DNA from: Chungangia koreensis
GTDB taxonomy: Bacteria > Bacillota > Bacilli > Bacillales_A > Planococcaceae
Reading direction: 5' to 3'
NCBI RefSeq assembly: GCF_042651785.1
Contig: NZ_JBHSEC010000007.1
Location: 1 to 64,000 of the forward strand
Length of the DNA stretch: 64,000 bases
Shown: piece after piece, positions 35,485-44,105 of the stretch
How the letters are laid out: every line of letters starts with the position of its first letter
Numbering within the stretch: the stretch's first letter is position 1
Translations under genes and position numbers: made by a program
The notes under the pieces: model-generated
What the model was told of the DNA's origin: nothing
What the model saw: the letters and a program-made list of their open reading frames with translations, nothing else
Databases searched by the model: none

Positions 35485-36399
35485 ATGAAACGAGCACGTA
35501 TCATTTACAACCCGACGTCCGGACGGGAAGCGTTCCGCAGGCATTTGCCTGAGGTGCTGGAGAAGCTGGAAATTGCCGGTTACGAGACGTCGTGCCACGC
35601 GACCACTTGCGAAGGGGATGCCCGGGAAGCAGCGAAAAAGGCCGTAGAACGTGAATTCGATATCATCATTGCAGCTGGCGGTGATGGTACGCTAAACGAA
35701 GTAGTCGAAGGAGTCAGTCCATTCCCGAATCGTCCCAAAATCGGATTGATACCTATGGGTACGACCAATGATTTCGCACGGGCATTACGGATTCCACGCG
35801 AAATTGAGGAAGCGGTTGAGGTCATTATTAATGGAGACAGTATTCCGGTGGACGTAGGTGTCGTGAATAATGAACGGCATTTCATCAATATCGCGGGTGG
35901 CGGCCGTCTGACAGAGCTAACGTATGATGTACCGAGCAAGTTAAAAACGATGTTAGGGCAATTGGCGTATTACTTGAAGGGAATTGAAATGCTCCCTTCG
36001 CTCCATGCATCCAACATGCGTATTGAATATGATGATAAGGTGTTTGATGAGGAAGCGATGCTGTTCCTCGTCGGCTTGACAAACTCGGTCGGCGGCTTTG
36101 AAAAGTTGGCACCGGAGTCCAGTGTGAACGACGGGTACTTCACGCTAATTATTCTGCGAAAATGCAATATGGCGGAATTCATACGGGTAGCGTCGCTGGC
36201 TGTCCGTGGTGAACATGTGAATGATCCGCTGGTCGTCATGAAGAAAGCGAAGAAGATTAAAGTCACATCCGATGAGCAAGTTTTATTGAACTTGGACGGT
36301 GAATCAGGTGGGCCGATACCGGCTGTCTTTGAAAATTTGTACCGCCATGTAGAAGTCTTCGTCGACTTGGATGAGATTCGTGAACAAGACCGTCCGTAA
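35485..36399 (+). CDS. dgkB: Diacylglycerol kinase
   Basis: A 304-residue soluble lipid kinase returning diacylglycerol (from lipoteichoic acid synthesis) to phosphatidic acid. YNPTSGRE is at the N-terminus, the catalytic-domain motif AAGGDGTLNEVVEG near residues 65-78, and PMGTTNDFARAL near 91-102. The ATG at 35485 is preferred over 35464: it follows AGGAAGGG at 9 nt and matches the family N-terminus. In B. subtilis the equivalent yerQ/dgkB lies after gatB and directly before rlmCD; here 13 kb of accessory genes intervene. Confidence 0.94.
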   Translation: MKRARIIYNPTSGREAFRRHLPEVLEKLEIAGYETSCHATTCEGDAREAAKKAVEREFDIIIAAGGDGTLNEVVEGVSPFPNRPKIGLIPMGTTNDFARALRIPREIEEAVEVIINGDSIPVDVGVVNNERHFINIAGGGRLTELTYDVPSKLKTMLGQLAYYLKGIEMLPSLHASNMRIEYDDKVFDEEAMLFLVGLTNSVGGFEKLAPESSVNDGYFTLIILRKCNMAEFIRVASLAVRGEHVNDPLVVMKKAKKIKVTSDEQVLLNLDGESGGPIPAVFENLYRHVEVFVDLDEIREQDRP

Positions 36400-36418
36400 T
36401 ATTTATTGATCAAGTAGA

Positions 36419-36456
36419 GATAAGGAGCTGTTCATCGCAGCTTCCTTATCTTTTTT
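36419..36456 (+). terminator. dgkB terminator
   Basis: GATAAGGAGCTG (36419-36430) pairs with CAGCTTCCTTATC (36438-36450) with one bulge, followed by six T residues. It could also serve the convergent Nudix gene. Confidence 0.85.
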
Positions 36457-36457
36457 C

Positions 36458-36886
36458 TTAGATCATATCCAGTGCATCATCTTGCGCTCCCGCAAGTACT
36501 GGCGGATTTTGCAGTGAAATCCACCGCAGGCAGTAAATCAGTCCGTCATCCTCTCCGCCACCGTTTACAACATGTTCCCAATACGATTTTTCTTCACCTA
36601 TATAGGAAAGATGAAAAATATTTCGTTCATGGATGCCATGATTGCCTTCGGGGAAGAATAAATACTTACGGATCTTGCCTACTAAGGTCAATTCATTCCG
36701 AGTGATTCCGGTTTCTTCTTCGATTTCACGATATAAAGCATCAATTAGAAGCTCATCTTCTTCAATCGTACCGCCGGGAACTTGAATTCCAGCTTCCGGT
36801 ATGTCCTTATGTTCAAAAACAAGAAGCTCTCGCTCTTCTGCTTCCCCCTTCGTGATATAAGCCAAAACTTTCCTTTTCGTCAGCAA
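36458..36886 (-). CDS. Nudix hydrolase
   Basis: A 142-residue protein with a complete Nudix box at about residues 38-60 (GG then E at +5, REIEEETGI), which binds the metal and cleaves nucleoside-diphosphate-linked substrates. The start appears to be TTG at 36886, with AAGGAGGG 9 nt upstream. Substrate not predictable. Single gene, convergent with dgkB. Confidence 0.9.
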   Translation of the reverse strand: MLTKRKVLAYITKGEAEERELLVFEHKDIPEAGIQVPGGTIEEDELLIDALYREIEEETGITRNELTLVGKIRKYLFFPEGNHGIHERNIFHLSYIGEEKSYWEHVVNGGGEDDGLIYCLRWISLQNPPVLAGAQDDALDMI

Positions 36887-36984
36887 ATATGCATCCCTCC
36901 TTAAAAAATTGTTACTTTATGTTACTAAATTGACTTACTATTCGCAACAGTTTATTTCGTTCACAAAATCCTAACCTATTTGAA

Positions 36985-37035
36985 CGTGATTTGTCACGGA
37001 TCAATCGTTAATAGACAACAGTAGTAGGGTATGAT
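36985..37035 (+). promoter_or_regulatory. cydA upstream region: dyad and possible -10
   Basis: A perfect dyad, CGTGA-TTTG-TCACG, lies at 36985-36998, and a TATGAT suitable as -10 at 37030-37035. TTCACAAA-like half-sites occur nearby at about 36959. Cytochrome bd operons in Bacillota are controlled by the NADH sensor Rex and other redox regulators, so an operator is expected here, but this dyad is not a clear Rex consensus. Confidence 0.4.
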
Positions 37036-37070
37036 AGTGGTAGTAGAAAACCTCTTGGAGGGAGGAAAAA

Positions 37071-38411
37071 ATGTTGGGTGATTCAGTACAGTTCAGCAGG
37101 ATTTTGACAGAACTTACACTGTCTTTTCATATTATATATGCCACAATCGGCGTCGGGGTGCCGCTTTTCATCATGATTGCCCATTGGGTAGGGATTCGAA
37201 AAAATGATGAACACTATATACTAATGGCACGCCGATGGGCACGAGGCTATGTCGTTTCTGTTGCAGTCGGGGTAGTGACCGGTACGATTATCGGGATGCA
37301 ATTATCTCTTCTATGGCCAGGATTTATGGAAGTGGCAGGTCATGTGATTGCCTTGCCTTTATTCATGGAAACCTTCGCCTTCTTCTTTGAAGCTATTTTC
37401 TTGGGGATCTATATCTACACATGGGATCGTTTCAGCAGAAAGAAGCACTTGTTGCTTCTTATTCCAGTAGCTATCGGTGGAGCGATGTCTGCGGTTTTCA
37501 TTACCGTTGTCAATGCTTTCATGAACTCACCGCAAGGTTTTGAGATCATAGATGGACGATTGGCGAATATCAATCCGATTATTGCCATGTTTACGCCGGC
37601 AATGCCTACAAAGATTTCACACGTTGTGGTGACAGCGTTCATGACGGTTGCATTCATGCTTGCTTCTATTGCCGCATTTAGACTGTTAAGAGGTTCGAAT
37701 CACGTTTATCACAAAAAAGCTCTATTTATGACGATGAAATTGGGTTTGGTTTTCTCCATAGCGACAGCATTGATCGGCGACTTTTCCGGTAAATACTTAG
37801 CAGAATACCAACCGGAGAAATTGGCTGCAGCTGAGTGGCATTTTGAGACAGAGGAAGGAGCTCCGTTAAGGCTTTACGGAATTCTTCAAGATGGTGAAGT
37901 GAAATATGATATTAAAATCCCGTTTGGCTTAAGTATTTTGGCTTATAGCAATCCGAATGCCGAGGTAATCGGACTTGATCAGTTTGAAAAGGACGAAGTT
38001 CCACCGTTGTATATCCACTATTTCTTTGACACGATGGTGACGATCGGTATGCTGCTCTTAGGAGTATCGGCATTGTATTATGTGGCTAAGAGATGGCGCT
38101 GGAAGATTGCCAATGCACGCTGGTTCCTCTGGCTGATTGTATTCAGCGGACCGCTTGCATTTGTGGCGATTGAAGCTGGTTGGTGGATGACAGAAGTCGG
38201 ACGGCAACCGTGGATTCTACGGGGTCTCATGACGACTGCTGAAGCTGCAACGTCAAGTGAATATGTTGGATTAATGATTATTTTGTTCTCGATTCTTTAC
38301 TTCATTTTGGGAGTGGGCAGTGTCGTTGTCCTGAACCGGATCTTTAGAAGAAATCCGGTTGAAAAGGAATTGGCGAAATACGAGAGTCAGAAAGGCGGTG
38401 ATCCGGCATGA
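37071..38411 (+). CDS. cydA: Cytochrome bd quinol oxidase subunit I
   Basis: A 446-residue membrane protein with about nine helices carrying the haem ligands; SFHIIYATIGVGVPLF near residue 18-33 holds the N-terminal His ligand. The short periplasmic Q-loop and length resemble the Geobacillus-type bd oxidase and B. subtilis YthA. It oxidises menaquinol and reduces oxygen with high affinity. GGAGGGAGG precedes the ATG. It overlaps cydB by 4 bp (ATGA). Confidence 0.94.
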   Translation: MLGDSVQFSRILTELTLSFHIIYATIGVGVPLFIMIAHWVGIRKNDEHYILMARRWARGYVVSVAVGVVTGTIIGMQLSLLWPGFMEVAGHVIALPLFMETFAFFFEAIFLGIYIYTWDRFSRKKHLLLLIPVAIGGAMSAVFITVVNAFMNSPQGFEIIDGRLANINPIIAMFTPAMPTKISHVVVTAFMTVAFMLASIAAFRLLRGSNHVYHKKALFMTMKLGLVFSIATALIGDFSGKYLAEYQPEKLAAAEWHFETEEGAPLRLYGILQDGEVKYDIKIPFGLSILAYSNPNAEVIGLDQFEKDEVPPLYIHYFFDTMVTIGMLLLGVSALYYVAKRWRWKIANARWFLWLIVFSGPLAFVAIEAGWWMTEVGRQPWILRGLMTTAEAATSSEYVGLMIILFSILYFILGVGSVVVLNRIFRRNPVEKELAKYESQKGGDPA

Positions 38412-39436
38412 CACTTGAACTAATCGGAATATCCGTATTGTGGTTGTTCCTATTTGGGTATATCATTGTCGGTTCGATCGACTTCGGCGCAGGTTTCTTT
38501 AATGCATACAGCCATTTGACGAATAAACATCATATTTTAACGAATATTATCCAACGTTACTTATCGCCGGTTTGGGAAGTGACGAACGTCTTCTTAGTTT
38601 TCTTCTTTGTAGGAATGGTCGGGTTCTTTCCAACATCAGCATTCTACTACGGAACTGCACTGTTGGTTCCAGCAAGTTTAGGATTGATTTTGCTGTCGAT
38701 CCGAGGTTCCTACTACGCATTTGAAACGTATGGTTCCCGTGGACACAAAGGGTATTCCTTCATGTACGGGGCAGCTGGACTGCTGATTCCGGCATCGCTC
38801 TCCATCGTTTTAACGATATCGGAAGGCGGATTCATATCGATGGTAGATGGCAAGCCTGTTCTCGACTATTGGGGATTATTCGTCAGTCCATTGACTTGGT
38901 CAATTGTAGTGTTGAGTCTGGCTGCAGTCCTTTATATTTCGGCTGTTTTCCTCACTTGGTACGCTAGCAAAGCCGGGGACGAACAAGCGACTAATCTAAT
39001 GCGTAAATACGCTTTAATATGGGCAGCACCGCTCATTATTACCGCGACTGGAATCATCGTGGAATTACGTGCACATGCACCGTGGCATTTCGACAATATT
39101 TTAGATCTCTGGTGGATGTTTGCGATATCTGGCGTCTTGTTCATTGGAACAGTTTGGCTCATCTGGCAACGCCGAAACTATGGATTAGCTGTTGTCTTGC
39201 TTATTCTACAGTTTGCCTTTGCCTTCTACGGATACGGAATTTCTCACTTCCCGTATATATTGCATCCGTACTTGTCTGTCGAGGAAAGCTTTACGAATGA
39301 AGCAATGGCTATCTCATTGATCGTAGCTTTCATATTGGGACTTTGCTTACTGTTGCCTTCGTTGTACTTGCTGTTCAAACTATTTTTATTCAACAAAGAT
39401 TATGTACGCGGAAAAGAAGACAAGAATCATGCATGA
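38408..39436 (+). CDS. cydB: Cytochrome bd quinol oxidase subunit II
   Basis: A 342-residue membrane partner of CydA with about nine helices. The N-terminal GSIDFGAGFF segment (about residues 22-31) and PVWEVTNVFLV are family features. The YthB/CbdB type matches the CydA type. Its stop lies 12 nt before the small subunit gene cydS, with GAGGAGG between. Confidence 0.94.
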   Translation: MTLELIGISVLWLFLFGYIIVGSIDFGAGFFNAYSHLTNKHHILTNIIQRYLSPVWEVTNVFLVFFFVGMVGFFPTSAFYYGTALLVPASLGLILLSIRGSYYAFETYGSRGHKGYSFMYGAAGLLIPASLSIVLTISEGGFISMVDGKPVLDYWGLFVSPLTWSIVVLSLAAVLYISAVFLTWYASKAGDEQATNLMRKYALIWAAPLIITATGIIVELRAHAPWHFDNILDLWWMFAISGVLFIGTVWLIWQRRNYGLAVVLLILQFAFAFYGYGISHFPYILHPYLSVEESFTNEAMAISLIVAFILGLCLLLPSLYLLFKLFLFNKDYVRGKEDKNHA

Positions 39437-39448
39437 GGAGGCGTTGAA

Positions 39449-39559
39449 ATGGAGAGCTTCATGATTTTCGTGGCACCAATCATCGTGCTACTTATCTCAA
39501 TATCAGCCGCCTTTTACTTAGCACCAAGGGATCGCGCGGTTGTGGATCAAGAGAATTAA
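39449..39559 (+). CDS. cydS: Cytochrome bd small subunit CydS
   Basis: A 36-residue single-helix protein starting MESFMIFVAPIIVLLIS, followed by AAFYLAPRD and a short polar tail. The pattern (Phe/Ile-rich start, APxIV, one helix, AP-[RK]-D) fits the CydS family of small subunits found in the Geobacillus bd oxidase, which packs against CydA. GAGGAGG lies 10 nt upstream. Easily missed because of its size. Confidence 0.88.
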   Translation: MESFMIFVAPIIVLLISISAAFYLAPRDRAVVDQEN

Positions 39560-39566
39560 CGAATGA

Positions 39567-39592
39567 AAGTCGTCTAACTTAGGCGGCTTTTT
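39567..39592 (+). terminator. cydABS terminator
   Basis: AAGTCGTCTAA pairs with TTAGGCGGCTT around a single-base loop centre (the stem opens slightly), followed by a T run. It ends the cyd operon. Confidence 0.8.
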
Positions 39593-39694
39593 CTTATGGG
39601 GAAAGGTATTCGGACACCAACACAAGATAGTCGACAAACTAATGTATATTAAGCGACAATGATGAAACTACGGACTTTACGGAGGAACAAGCAA

Positions 39695-40210
39695 ATGTAT
39701 GATCCAACAGTGTTTGATAATTTGAAAGTGGCTTTTGAAAATCATGTGTATGATTTAGATACCCTTGATCGTAAAATCGATATAACCAACCGAATCGATC
39801 GGATGGATTTTGCTGTCATGAAACGGGAATTTGCGATTTCATTTGCTCTTGCAGGTGAACATGAGGTAACGGCAGAAATCGGGTTAGAAGCTTCGCTCAG
39901 GGAGTTAGCGGCCGAAATTTTAGAATATCCCGATGCTACCCCAGGCTGCCAATTGACACTCCGTTTTCATAAGCGTCTAACAAATGTTGAGGAACAATGC
40001 AGACGCATCAATCAGACGTTAAATGCGATTTGGGAAGATGAACATGAAATCATACAGATTATCAGTTACTTTTGGGGACAGGAAAGAGACCCCTATATCG
40101 ACACAATTGAAGTGAAGTTCAATCGGACACTTACCGAAGAACAGATGGGGGAAATACATGGATTTATCGATCATGTCTTAAAATCGCTGGAGAGTCTGGC
40201 GGAAATTTAG
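39695..40210 (+). CDS. Hypothetical cytosolic protein
   Basis: A 171-residue soluble alpha/beta protein without membrane segments or recognisable catalytic motif. It is rich in acidic residues, with an RFHKRL segment in the middle and a C-terminal helix DHVLKSLESL. The ATG at 39695 (MYDPTVFDNL) is chosen because GGAGG lies 10 nt upstream; an in-frame start at 39659 has none. I do not recognise the family. It is the first of a group of small unknown genes after cyd. Confidence 0.7.
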   Translation: MYDPTVFDNLKVAFENHVYDLDTLDRKIDITNRIDRMDFAVMKREFAISFALAGEHEVTAEIGLEASLRELAAEILEYPDATPGCQLTLRFHKRLTNVEEQCRRINQTLNAIWEDEHEIIQIISYFWGQERDPYIDTIEVKFNRTLTEEQMGEIHGFIDHVLKSLESLAEI

Positions 40211-40291
40211 TGGTATCTTTTTGAAGTTATTCCCATCGGAGATGGACTTCTGTATAATTTAAACAGAATGGTTAAATTGGAGGGATTGTGA

Positions 40292-40909
40292 ATGTTAAAG
40301 AAATTGGCTTCTGACGCTTTAGGACTTTCAGACATTGGAAAAGTTATTGACCCAAGCGACTACGACAAAACAGAATCCGACGATTACGTCATGCATGAAA
40401 AAGGGGAAAAGATCTATTTCCTCATTAAAACAAGAATGGACGAATACTGCTTTACGAATTTGGCACTGATCCACGTAGACGGAGATTCGGCGGTCAGCAA
40501 GAAACGTACATTAAGAAGATACGATTATAAGTATTCACCAATCCGCAATGTCCTTTTAGAAACGGCAGGAACGATTGACCTTGATGTGGAAATTAAGTTT
40601 CTGATCGGCGATACGCAAATGGATATTGACATCAACAAAAACCAAGCCGATCAAATTAAAGACCTTTATAAGAGCTTGATTGAAATTGAACGAGTGACAA
40701 AAGAGAACGATAAATATCGTAAATATGCAACGGACAGTCTGGAATATGCAGCAAGAAGCCTCGCTGCTGCGTCACACGGGCAAAATAATGCACCGTCAGA
40801 CTCGTTTAAAGCAATCACGGAATTCACGAACAACTGGCTGAAAGAAAGCAGCAAACAATACGTAGCCGAAGACTTCGGGCATGTATTCGAACTTTTCATC
40901 AAGAATTGA
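40292..40909 (+). CDS. Bacterial PH-domain protein (YvbH-like)
   Basis: A 205-residue protein. About residues 15-125 look like a bacterial pleckstrin-homology domain (YFLIKTRMDEYCFTNLALI ... KKRTLRRYDY). The C-terminal helical part (about 130-205) resembles the YvbH-type oligomerisation region. Function unknown in the family. GGAGGG precedes the ATG, and a strong terminator follows the stop. Family call from fold pattern. Confidence 0.75.
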   Translation: MLKKLASDALGLSDIGKVIDPSDYDKTESDDYVMHEKGEKIYFLIKTRMDEYCFTNLALIHVDGDSAVSKKRTLRRYDYKYSPIRNVLLETAGTIDLDVEIKFLIGDTQMDIDINKNQADQIKDLYKSLIEIERVTKENDKYRKYATDSLEYAARSLAAASHGQNNAPSDSFKAITEFTNNWLKESSKQYVAEDFGHVFELFIKN

Positions 40910-40914
40910 CATCA

Positions 40915-40946
40915 ACGCAGGGATAGCGGAATCCCTGCGTTTTTTG
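40915..40946 (+). terminator. Terminator of the PH-domain gene
   Basis: ACGCAGGGAT (40915-40924) pairs with ATCCCTGCGT (40931-40940), then TTTTTT. Confidence 0.92.
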
Positions 40947-40974
40947 TACCCATTTTTCGATGAAGGAGGATTAT

Positions 40975-41115
40975 ATGAAGGACCTCGAACGTGAATACCC
41001 GGCTCTGAAAAGGGATCGTATTCAAAGGGAAACGAAGACAAGAAATCGGAAGTATCTCATCATTCTTATTGGAGCAGCGTTAGGAATCCTCGTAAGAGTA
41101 CTATTTTTCTTTTGA
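40975..41115 (+). CDS. Small single-helix membrane protein
   Basis: A 46-residue protein: a charged N-terminal half (MKDLEREYPALKRDRIQRE) followed by one hydrophobic helix (YLIILIGAALGILVRVLFFF). AAGGAGGA sits at 6-8 nt before the ATG, a strong ribosome site that argues for real translation. Positive charges precede the helix, so the N-terminus should be cytosolic. No family recognised. Confidence 0.65.
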   Translation: MKDLEREYPALKRDRIQRETKTRNRKYLIILIGAALGILVRVLFFF

Positions 41116-41157
41116 AAAGGGTGGGAGACTTATTAAGATAATTAGCCTCCAAAAATT

Positions 41158-41184
41158 ATAGCCTGGGCAGATCACCCAGGCTAT
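41158..41184 (-). terminator. Terminator of the DUF2188 gene
   Basis: A 10-bp perfect stem, ATAGCCTGGG with CCCAGGCTAT. On the minus strand a T run (AATTTTTGG) follows. Confidence 0.88.
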
Positions 41185-41187
41185 GCG

Positions 41188-41442
41188 TTAGTCCATGTAA
41201 TTCACTTGTTCTTCAATTCTTCCATCGTCATTATGGATATAAGCCATTGTCCCAGCTTCTTCAGCCAGGCGTTTTGCTTCCTTCACTGCTTCATCTTTGT
41301 CATTAGAAGTGAATGTCGGATTGTCATTTCCTTCTTCTTTGACCGCCCATCCCTCTTCATCATTTGGGACTACATGAAAGCGTGCTTCATCGCTTCCTTC
41401 TCGCTCTTCAAAGTACTTGTCTCGATCTTGGTTGTCTGCCAT
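41188..41442 (-). CDS. DUF2188 domain protein
   Basis: An 84-residue small acidic protein. The DUF2188 core is visible as FHVVPNDEEGWAVKEEGNDN at about residues 22-41, then a helix rich in Lys/Glu/Ala and a final IHNDDGRIEEQ strand. Small soluble protein of unknown role, often present in stress-related gene sets. It has its own terminator; AGGAGGG precedes the ATG. Confidence 0.88.
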   Translation of the reverse strand: MADNQDRDKYFEEREGSDEARFHVVPNDEEGWAVKEEGNDNPTFTSNDKDEAVKEAKRLAEEAGTMAYIHNDDGRIEEQVNYMD

Positions 41443-41590
41443 CTGAATCCCTCCTAATCATGAGTTATATTAAGTATTTACCCGCTAAGATGGAGCATAA
41501 CCAATTATAGTTTCAAATCAATTATAGAAATATGAAAACTTTTCCTGATTTTGTCCGTATAACAAGTAAATGGGGTGTCGGAGGTGATGT

Positions 41591-42100
41591 ATGTTGTTTG
41601 ATCTGTCAGAGGAGTCAATTGAGGCGTTAAAAGGTATGCTGGGGAAATACGTAGAATCGATTTATTGTATTCATATGGATTGGTCGATACGTCAAAATCG
41701 AGTAACTGTATTTGAAGACTTGGTGTGGTCTTTTAAGGATAATTATGTACATATGAAAGCTCAAGAAATAGATGATGAAAACGATTATTATTCATTCTCC
41801 ATCAAAGAACAGGAAATGCCAGATCCCCTACCCTATGAAATACACGATGAGTTGGGTCAATTAGTTTTTAATTCGATATCATCCATACGTATTTGGTCGA
41901 AGATCGAGCAAATCTCCTTTCATTCATTAGGTGACCTAAAACCGGAGGACCCTCCATACATGGCCATCCTATTCCGATTGGAAAACGATCAGGCAATAGG
42001 TGTAACGCCAAACTTTCCATGGGGATTCAACTTATACTTTGACTCGGCTGCATGGAAGTTAGTCGAGGGAAGTTTGGCACTCGATCTTGTTAGGGGATGA
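41591..42100 (+). CDS. Hypothetical protein
   Basis: A 169-residue soluble acidic protein with several Trp residues and an alternating strand pattern in the C-terminal half (MAILFRLENDQAIGVTPNFP, then FNLYFDSAAWKLVEG). This layout is reminiscent of small immunity-type proteins, but no family can be assigned. GGAGGTGATGT precedes the ATG. A short membrane-protein gene follows. Confidence 0.6.
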   Translation: MLFDLSEESIEALKGMLGKYVESIYCIHMDWSIRQNRVTVFEDLVWSFKDNYVHMKAQEIDDENDYYSFSIKEQEMPDPLPYEIHDELGQLVFNSISSIRIWSKIEQISFHSLGDLKPEDPPYMAILFRLENDQAIGVTPNFPWGFNLYFDSAAWKLVEGSLALDLVRG

Positions 42101-42131
42101 AAGACATTCGAATAAATAGAGGAGGGGTAGT

Positions 42132-42281
42132 ATGTTAAGGTTCATCGATGATTTGGTAGGCGCGATAGCAGACCTATTTAAAACTGTTTTTACCGGTCTC
42201 TGCTATTTTCTTGGGGGGTTTGTGATTGTGGGAATGATGTTCGTTCTAATCATTAAAGCAGTTTCGTGGATCGCTCAATGA
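42132..42281 (+). CDS. Small membrane protein
   Basis: A 49-residue protein with an amphipathic start (MLRFIDDLVGAIADLFKTVF) and a hydrophobic helix (FLGGFVIVGMMFVLIIKAV). GGAGGGG at 42121-42127 gives a good ribosome site. It lies 31 nt after the preceding unknown gene and is probably co-transcribed with it. No family recognised. Confidence 0.6.
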   Translation: MLRFIDDLVGAIADLFKTVFTGLCYFLGGFVIVGMMFVLIIKAVSWIAQ

Positions 42282-42368
42282 TTCAGATTTTTTTATAAAT
42301 GATCGAATCTCCAACTTACCGAAAGTTGTATTAAGTTGTCAGCCATACGAATATAAGGAGTTATTCTA

Positions 42369-42776
42369 ATGAACAAACAAATTTCTTTGATTCATTCAAA
42401 AACCCTTCCATCCGTGGATTACGCGTACGCAAGCAAGGTTCCGGCCGGAATGAATCTTCTTTTCATGGCAGGAGCATGTCCGCTTGATAGTACTGGAAAG
42501 GTGCCAGAGAATGCGGATTATGAAGCGCAAGCTAAATTATGTGTGGATAATTTGAAGGAAGCGTTAAAAGAATCTGGAGCGACTTTACAGGATATTGCCT
42601 ATACAAGAGTTTTGGTAGCATCAAGTAACCAAGATGATTTAGTCACAGCATGGAAAGCTATCCGCGAAGAATTTGGGGAGTATGATGTGCCAAGTACATT
42701 ATCCGGGGTGACCGTATTGGGATACAAGCATCAATTAGTGGAAATTGAGGCAGTGGCTGCGGTAGAAGAGAAGTGA
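42369..42776 (+). CDS. RidA family protein
   Basis: A 135-residue member of the RidA/YjgF/UK114 family, trimeric enzymes that hydrolyse reactive enamines and imines to ketones and ammonia. FMAGACPLD, the ARTRVLV-like AYTRVLVAS near residue 77-85, and the C-terminal LVEIEAVAA carry the expected active-site positions; the conserved Arg and Glu appear retained but shifted toward the UK114-like subgroup. AAGGAG precedes the ATG. Single gene with its own terminator. Confidence 0.88.
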   Translation: MNKQISLIHSKTLPSVDYAYASKVPAGMNLLFMAGACPLDSTGKVPENADYEAQAKLCVDNLKEALKESGATLQDIAYTRVLVASSNQDDLVTAWKAIREEFGEYDVPSTLSGVTVLGYKHQLVEIEAVAAVEEK

Positions 42777-42788
42777 ACGTTTAATAAG

Positions 42789-42811
42789 ACTTGGCAAAAA
42801 CGCCAAGTTTT
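42789..42811 (+). terminator. ridA-family gene terminator
   Basis: ACTTGGC (42789-42795) pairs with GCCAAGT (42802-42808), followed by TTTTG. Confidence 0.8.
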
Positions 42812-42879
42812 GTCGGAATCAGGAGATATACCGTTTTAATGTTTATATTAGTTACGTTGGTCTTCACATTCTAAAAACG

Positions 42880-42911
42880 AAAAGATCGCCCCCGAACGGA
42901 GGCGATCTTTT
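42880..42911. terminator. Bidirectional terminator
   Basis: AAAAGATCGCC (42880-42890) pairs with GGCGATCTTTT (42901-42911), an 11-bp perfect stem with T runs on both sides. It lies between the RidA-family gene and the convergent membrane transporter. Confidence 0.9.
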
Positions 42912-42995
42912 CAATATGATATATAAAAAATTGCAGATTATGTCGGAATTTGACCTTACATCTACATTTTTACCAATTCCCCGAAGCTTTGTCAA

Positions 42996-44030
42996 CTAAA
43001 TGATTGCTTTTAGTCGATTATATGCCCAGTTGCCGATTTGAATTACTAACAGACAAATGACGAGCCAACCCATGATATTCATGATTTCAACATGGAAATG
43101 TAAATCGTGAGAAGTGTTTCGGCTAATGAAAGTCAGGGTGAAGAAGTAAAACATTCCGAAGGTAAAGTTCCGTGACCATTGGGTAATGTGGTATGTGAAG
43201 AGACCGTCTCTCAAGCCACTCTGTTTTACCCGTTGAATGGCTCGTAAAATTTCGAGTGCCTCTATAATGATGAAAAAACTAAAAACCAACAGCCAGAAAG
43301 CATTCAATGTACCAAAACTGAAATAACCCGATTGGGCCATTGCCAATCCAGAGATGGATAATGCTCCGTGGATGATGCAGTCCGTATTCTTTAATTCATG
43401 AATGGTTCCGAATTTCTTTCCAAACCGGATCATCAGGAGAATAAATGACAATCCGTACAAGAGCAGACCGATTGAAATGAGCGCCATAATTACAGCAGGC
43501 TCAAAATCAGGATTCAAATTTAACAGGAGGGTTACAATCGATTGGGTACTAACCGTCGATAATAAGATGACTCCATGTGTTTCCGTGAATTTTCTTTCAC
43601 GGAAAATCATTGCAAATTGGCGGATACTGAATGCCATGAAAATAATCCAAAGTATGACATTGCCAATTGCCAGCACCTCTACAAATGACAAATATTGAGG
43701 AGCACGCTGGACGATTAGATCACCGATTACGGATGTAGCAGCAATCCATGTTCCCAGCCCAAAACTGCTTATGTATGAATTCGCCAATGATTGTCGGTAG
43801 GTTTTTGTTAGAGTAGAACGAATGAATAAGAAAAAGAAAATGACCCAAAGCAATACGGTGATTGCGGAAAAAGTAAACCCAACATGTAAATCCAAGAAGG
43901 GGAATTGATGGATTGCCCCTAAAAGGAAAATTCCGATTGCCATTATAATCGAACCAGCTGCTGGATCGATTGTTCGTTGTGAGTGTAATTTCATAGCTGT
44001 CATGCACACCTTTTCGATAACTACACTCAT
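42996..44030 (-). CDS. Polytopic membrane protein, possibly TDT/SLAC1-type transporter
   Basis: A 344-residue protein with about ten hydrophobic helices, comparable in size and even helix spacing to the TehA/SLAC1 (tellurite-resistance/dicarboxylate transporter) family. FGLGTWIAATSVIGD near residues 90-104 and HFHVEIMNIMGW near the C-terminus are candidate conserved segments. I am not certain of the family and no substrate can be given. Single gene, no close partner. Confidence 0.55.
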   Translation of the reverse strand: MSVVIEKVCMTAMKLHSQRTIDPAAGSIIMAIGIFLLGAIHQFPFLDLHVGFTFSAITVLLWVIFFFLFIRSTLTKTYRQSLANSYISSFGLGTWIAATSVIGDLIVQRAPQYLSFVEVLAIGNVILWIIFMAFSIRQFAMIFRERKFTETHGVILLSTVSTQSIVTLLLNLNPDFEPAVIMALISIGLLLYGLSFILLMIRFGKKFGTIHELKNTDCIIHGALSISGLAMAQSGYFSFGTLNAFWLLVFSFFIIIEALEILRAIQRVKQSGLRDGLFTYHITQWSRNFTFGMFYFFTLTFISRNTSHDLHFHVEIMNIMGWLVICLLVIQIGNWAYNRLKAII

Positions 44031-44105
44031 TATACAACAGCACTAAAAAGGCTCCCTTCCTAAACTGGAAAAGAGCATATCAGTCACTATGAAAAATGAC
44101 TTTGT

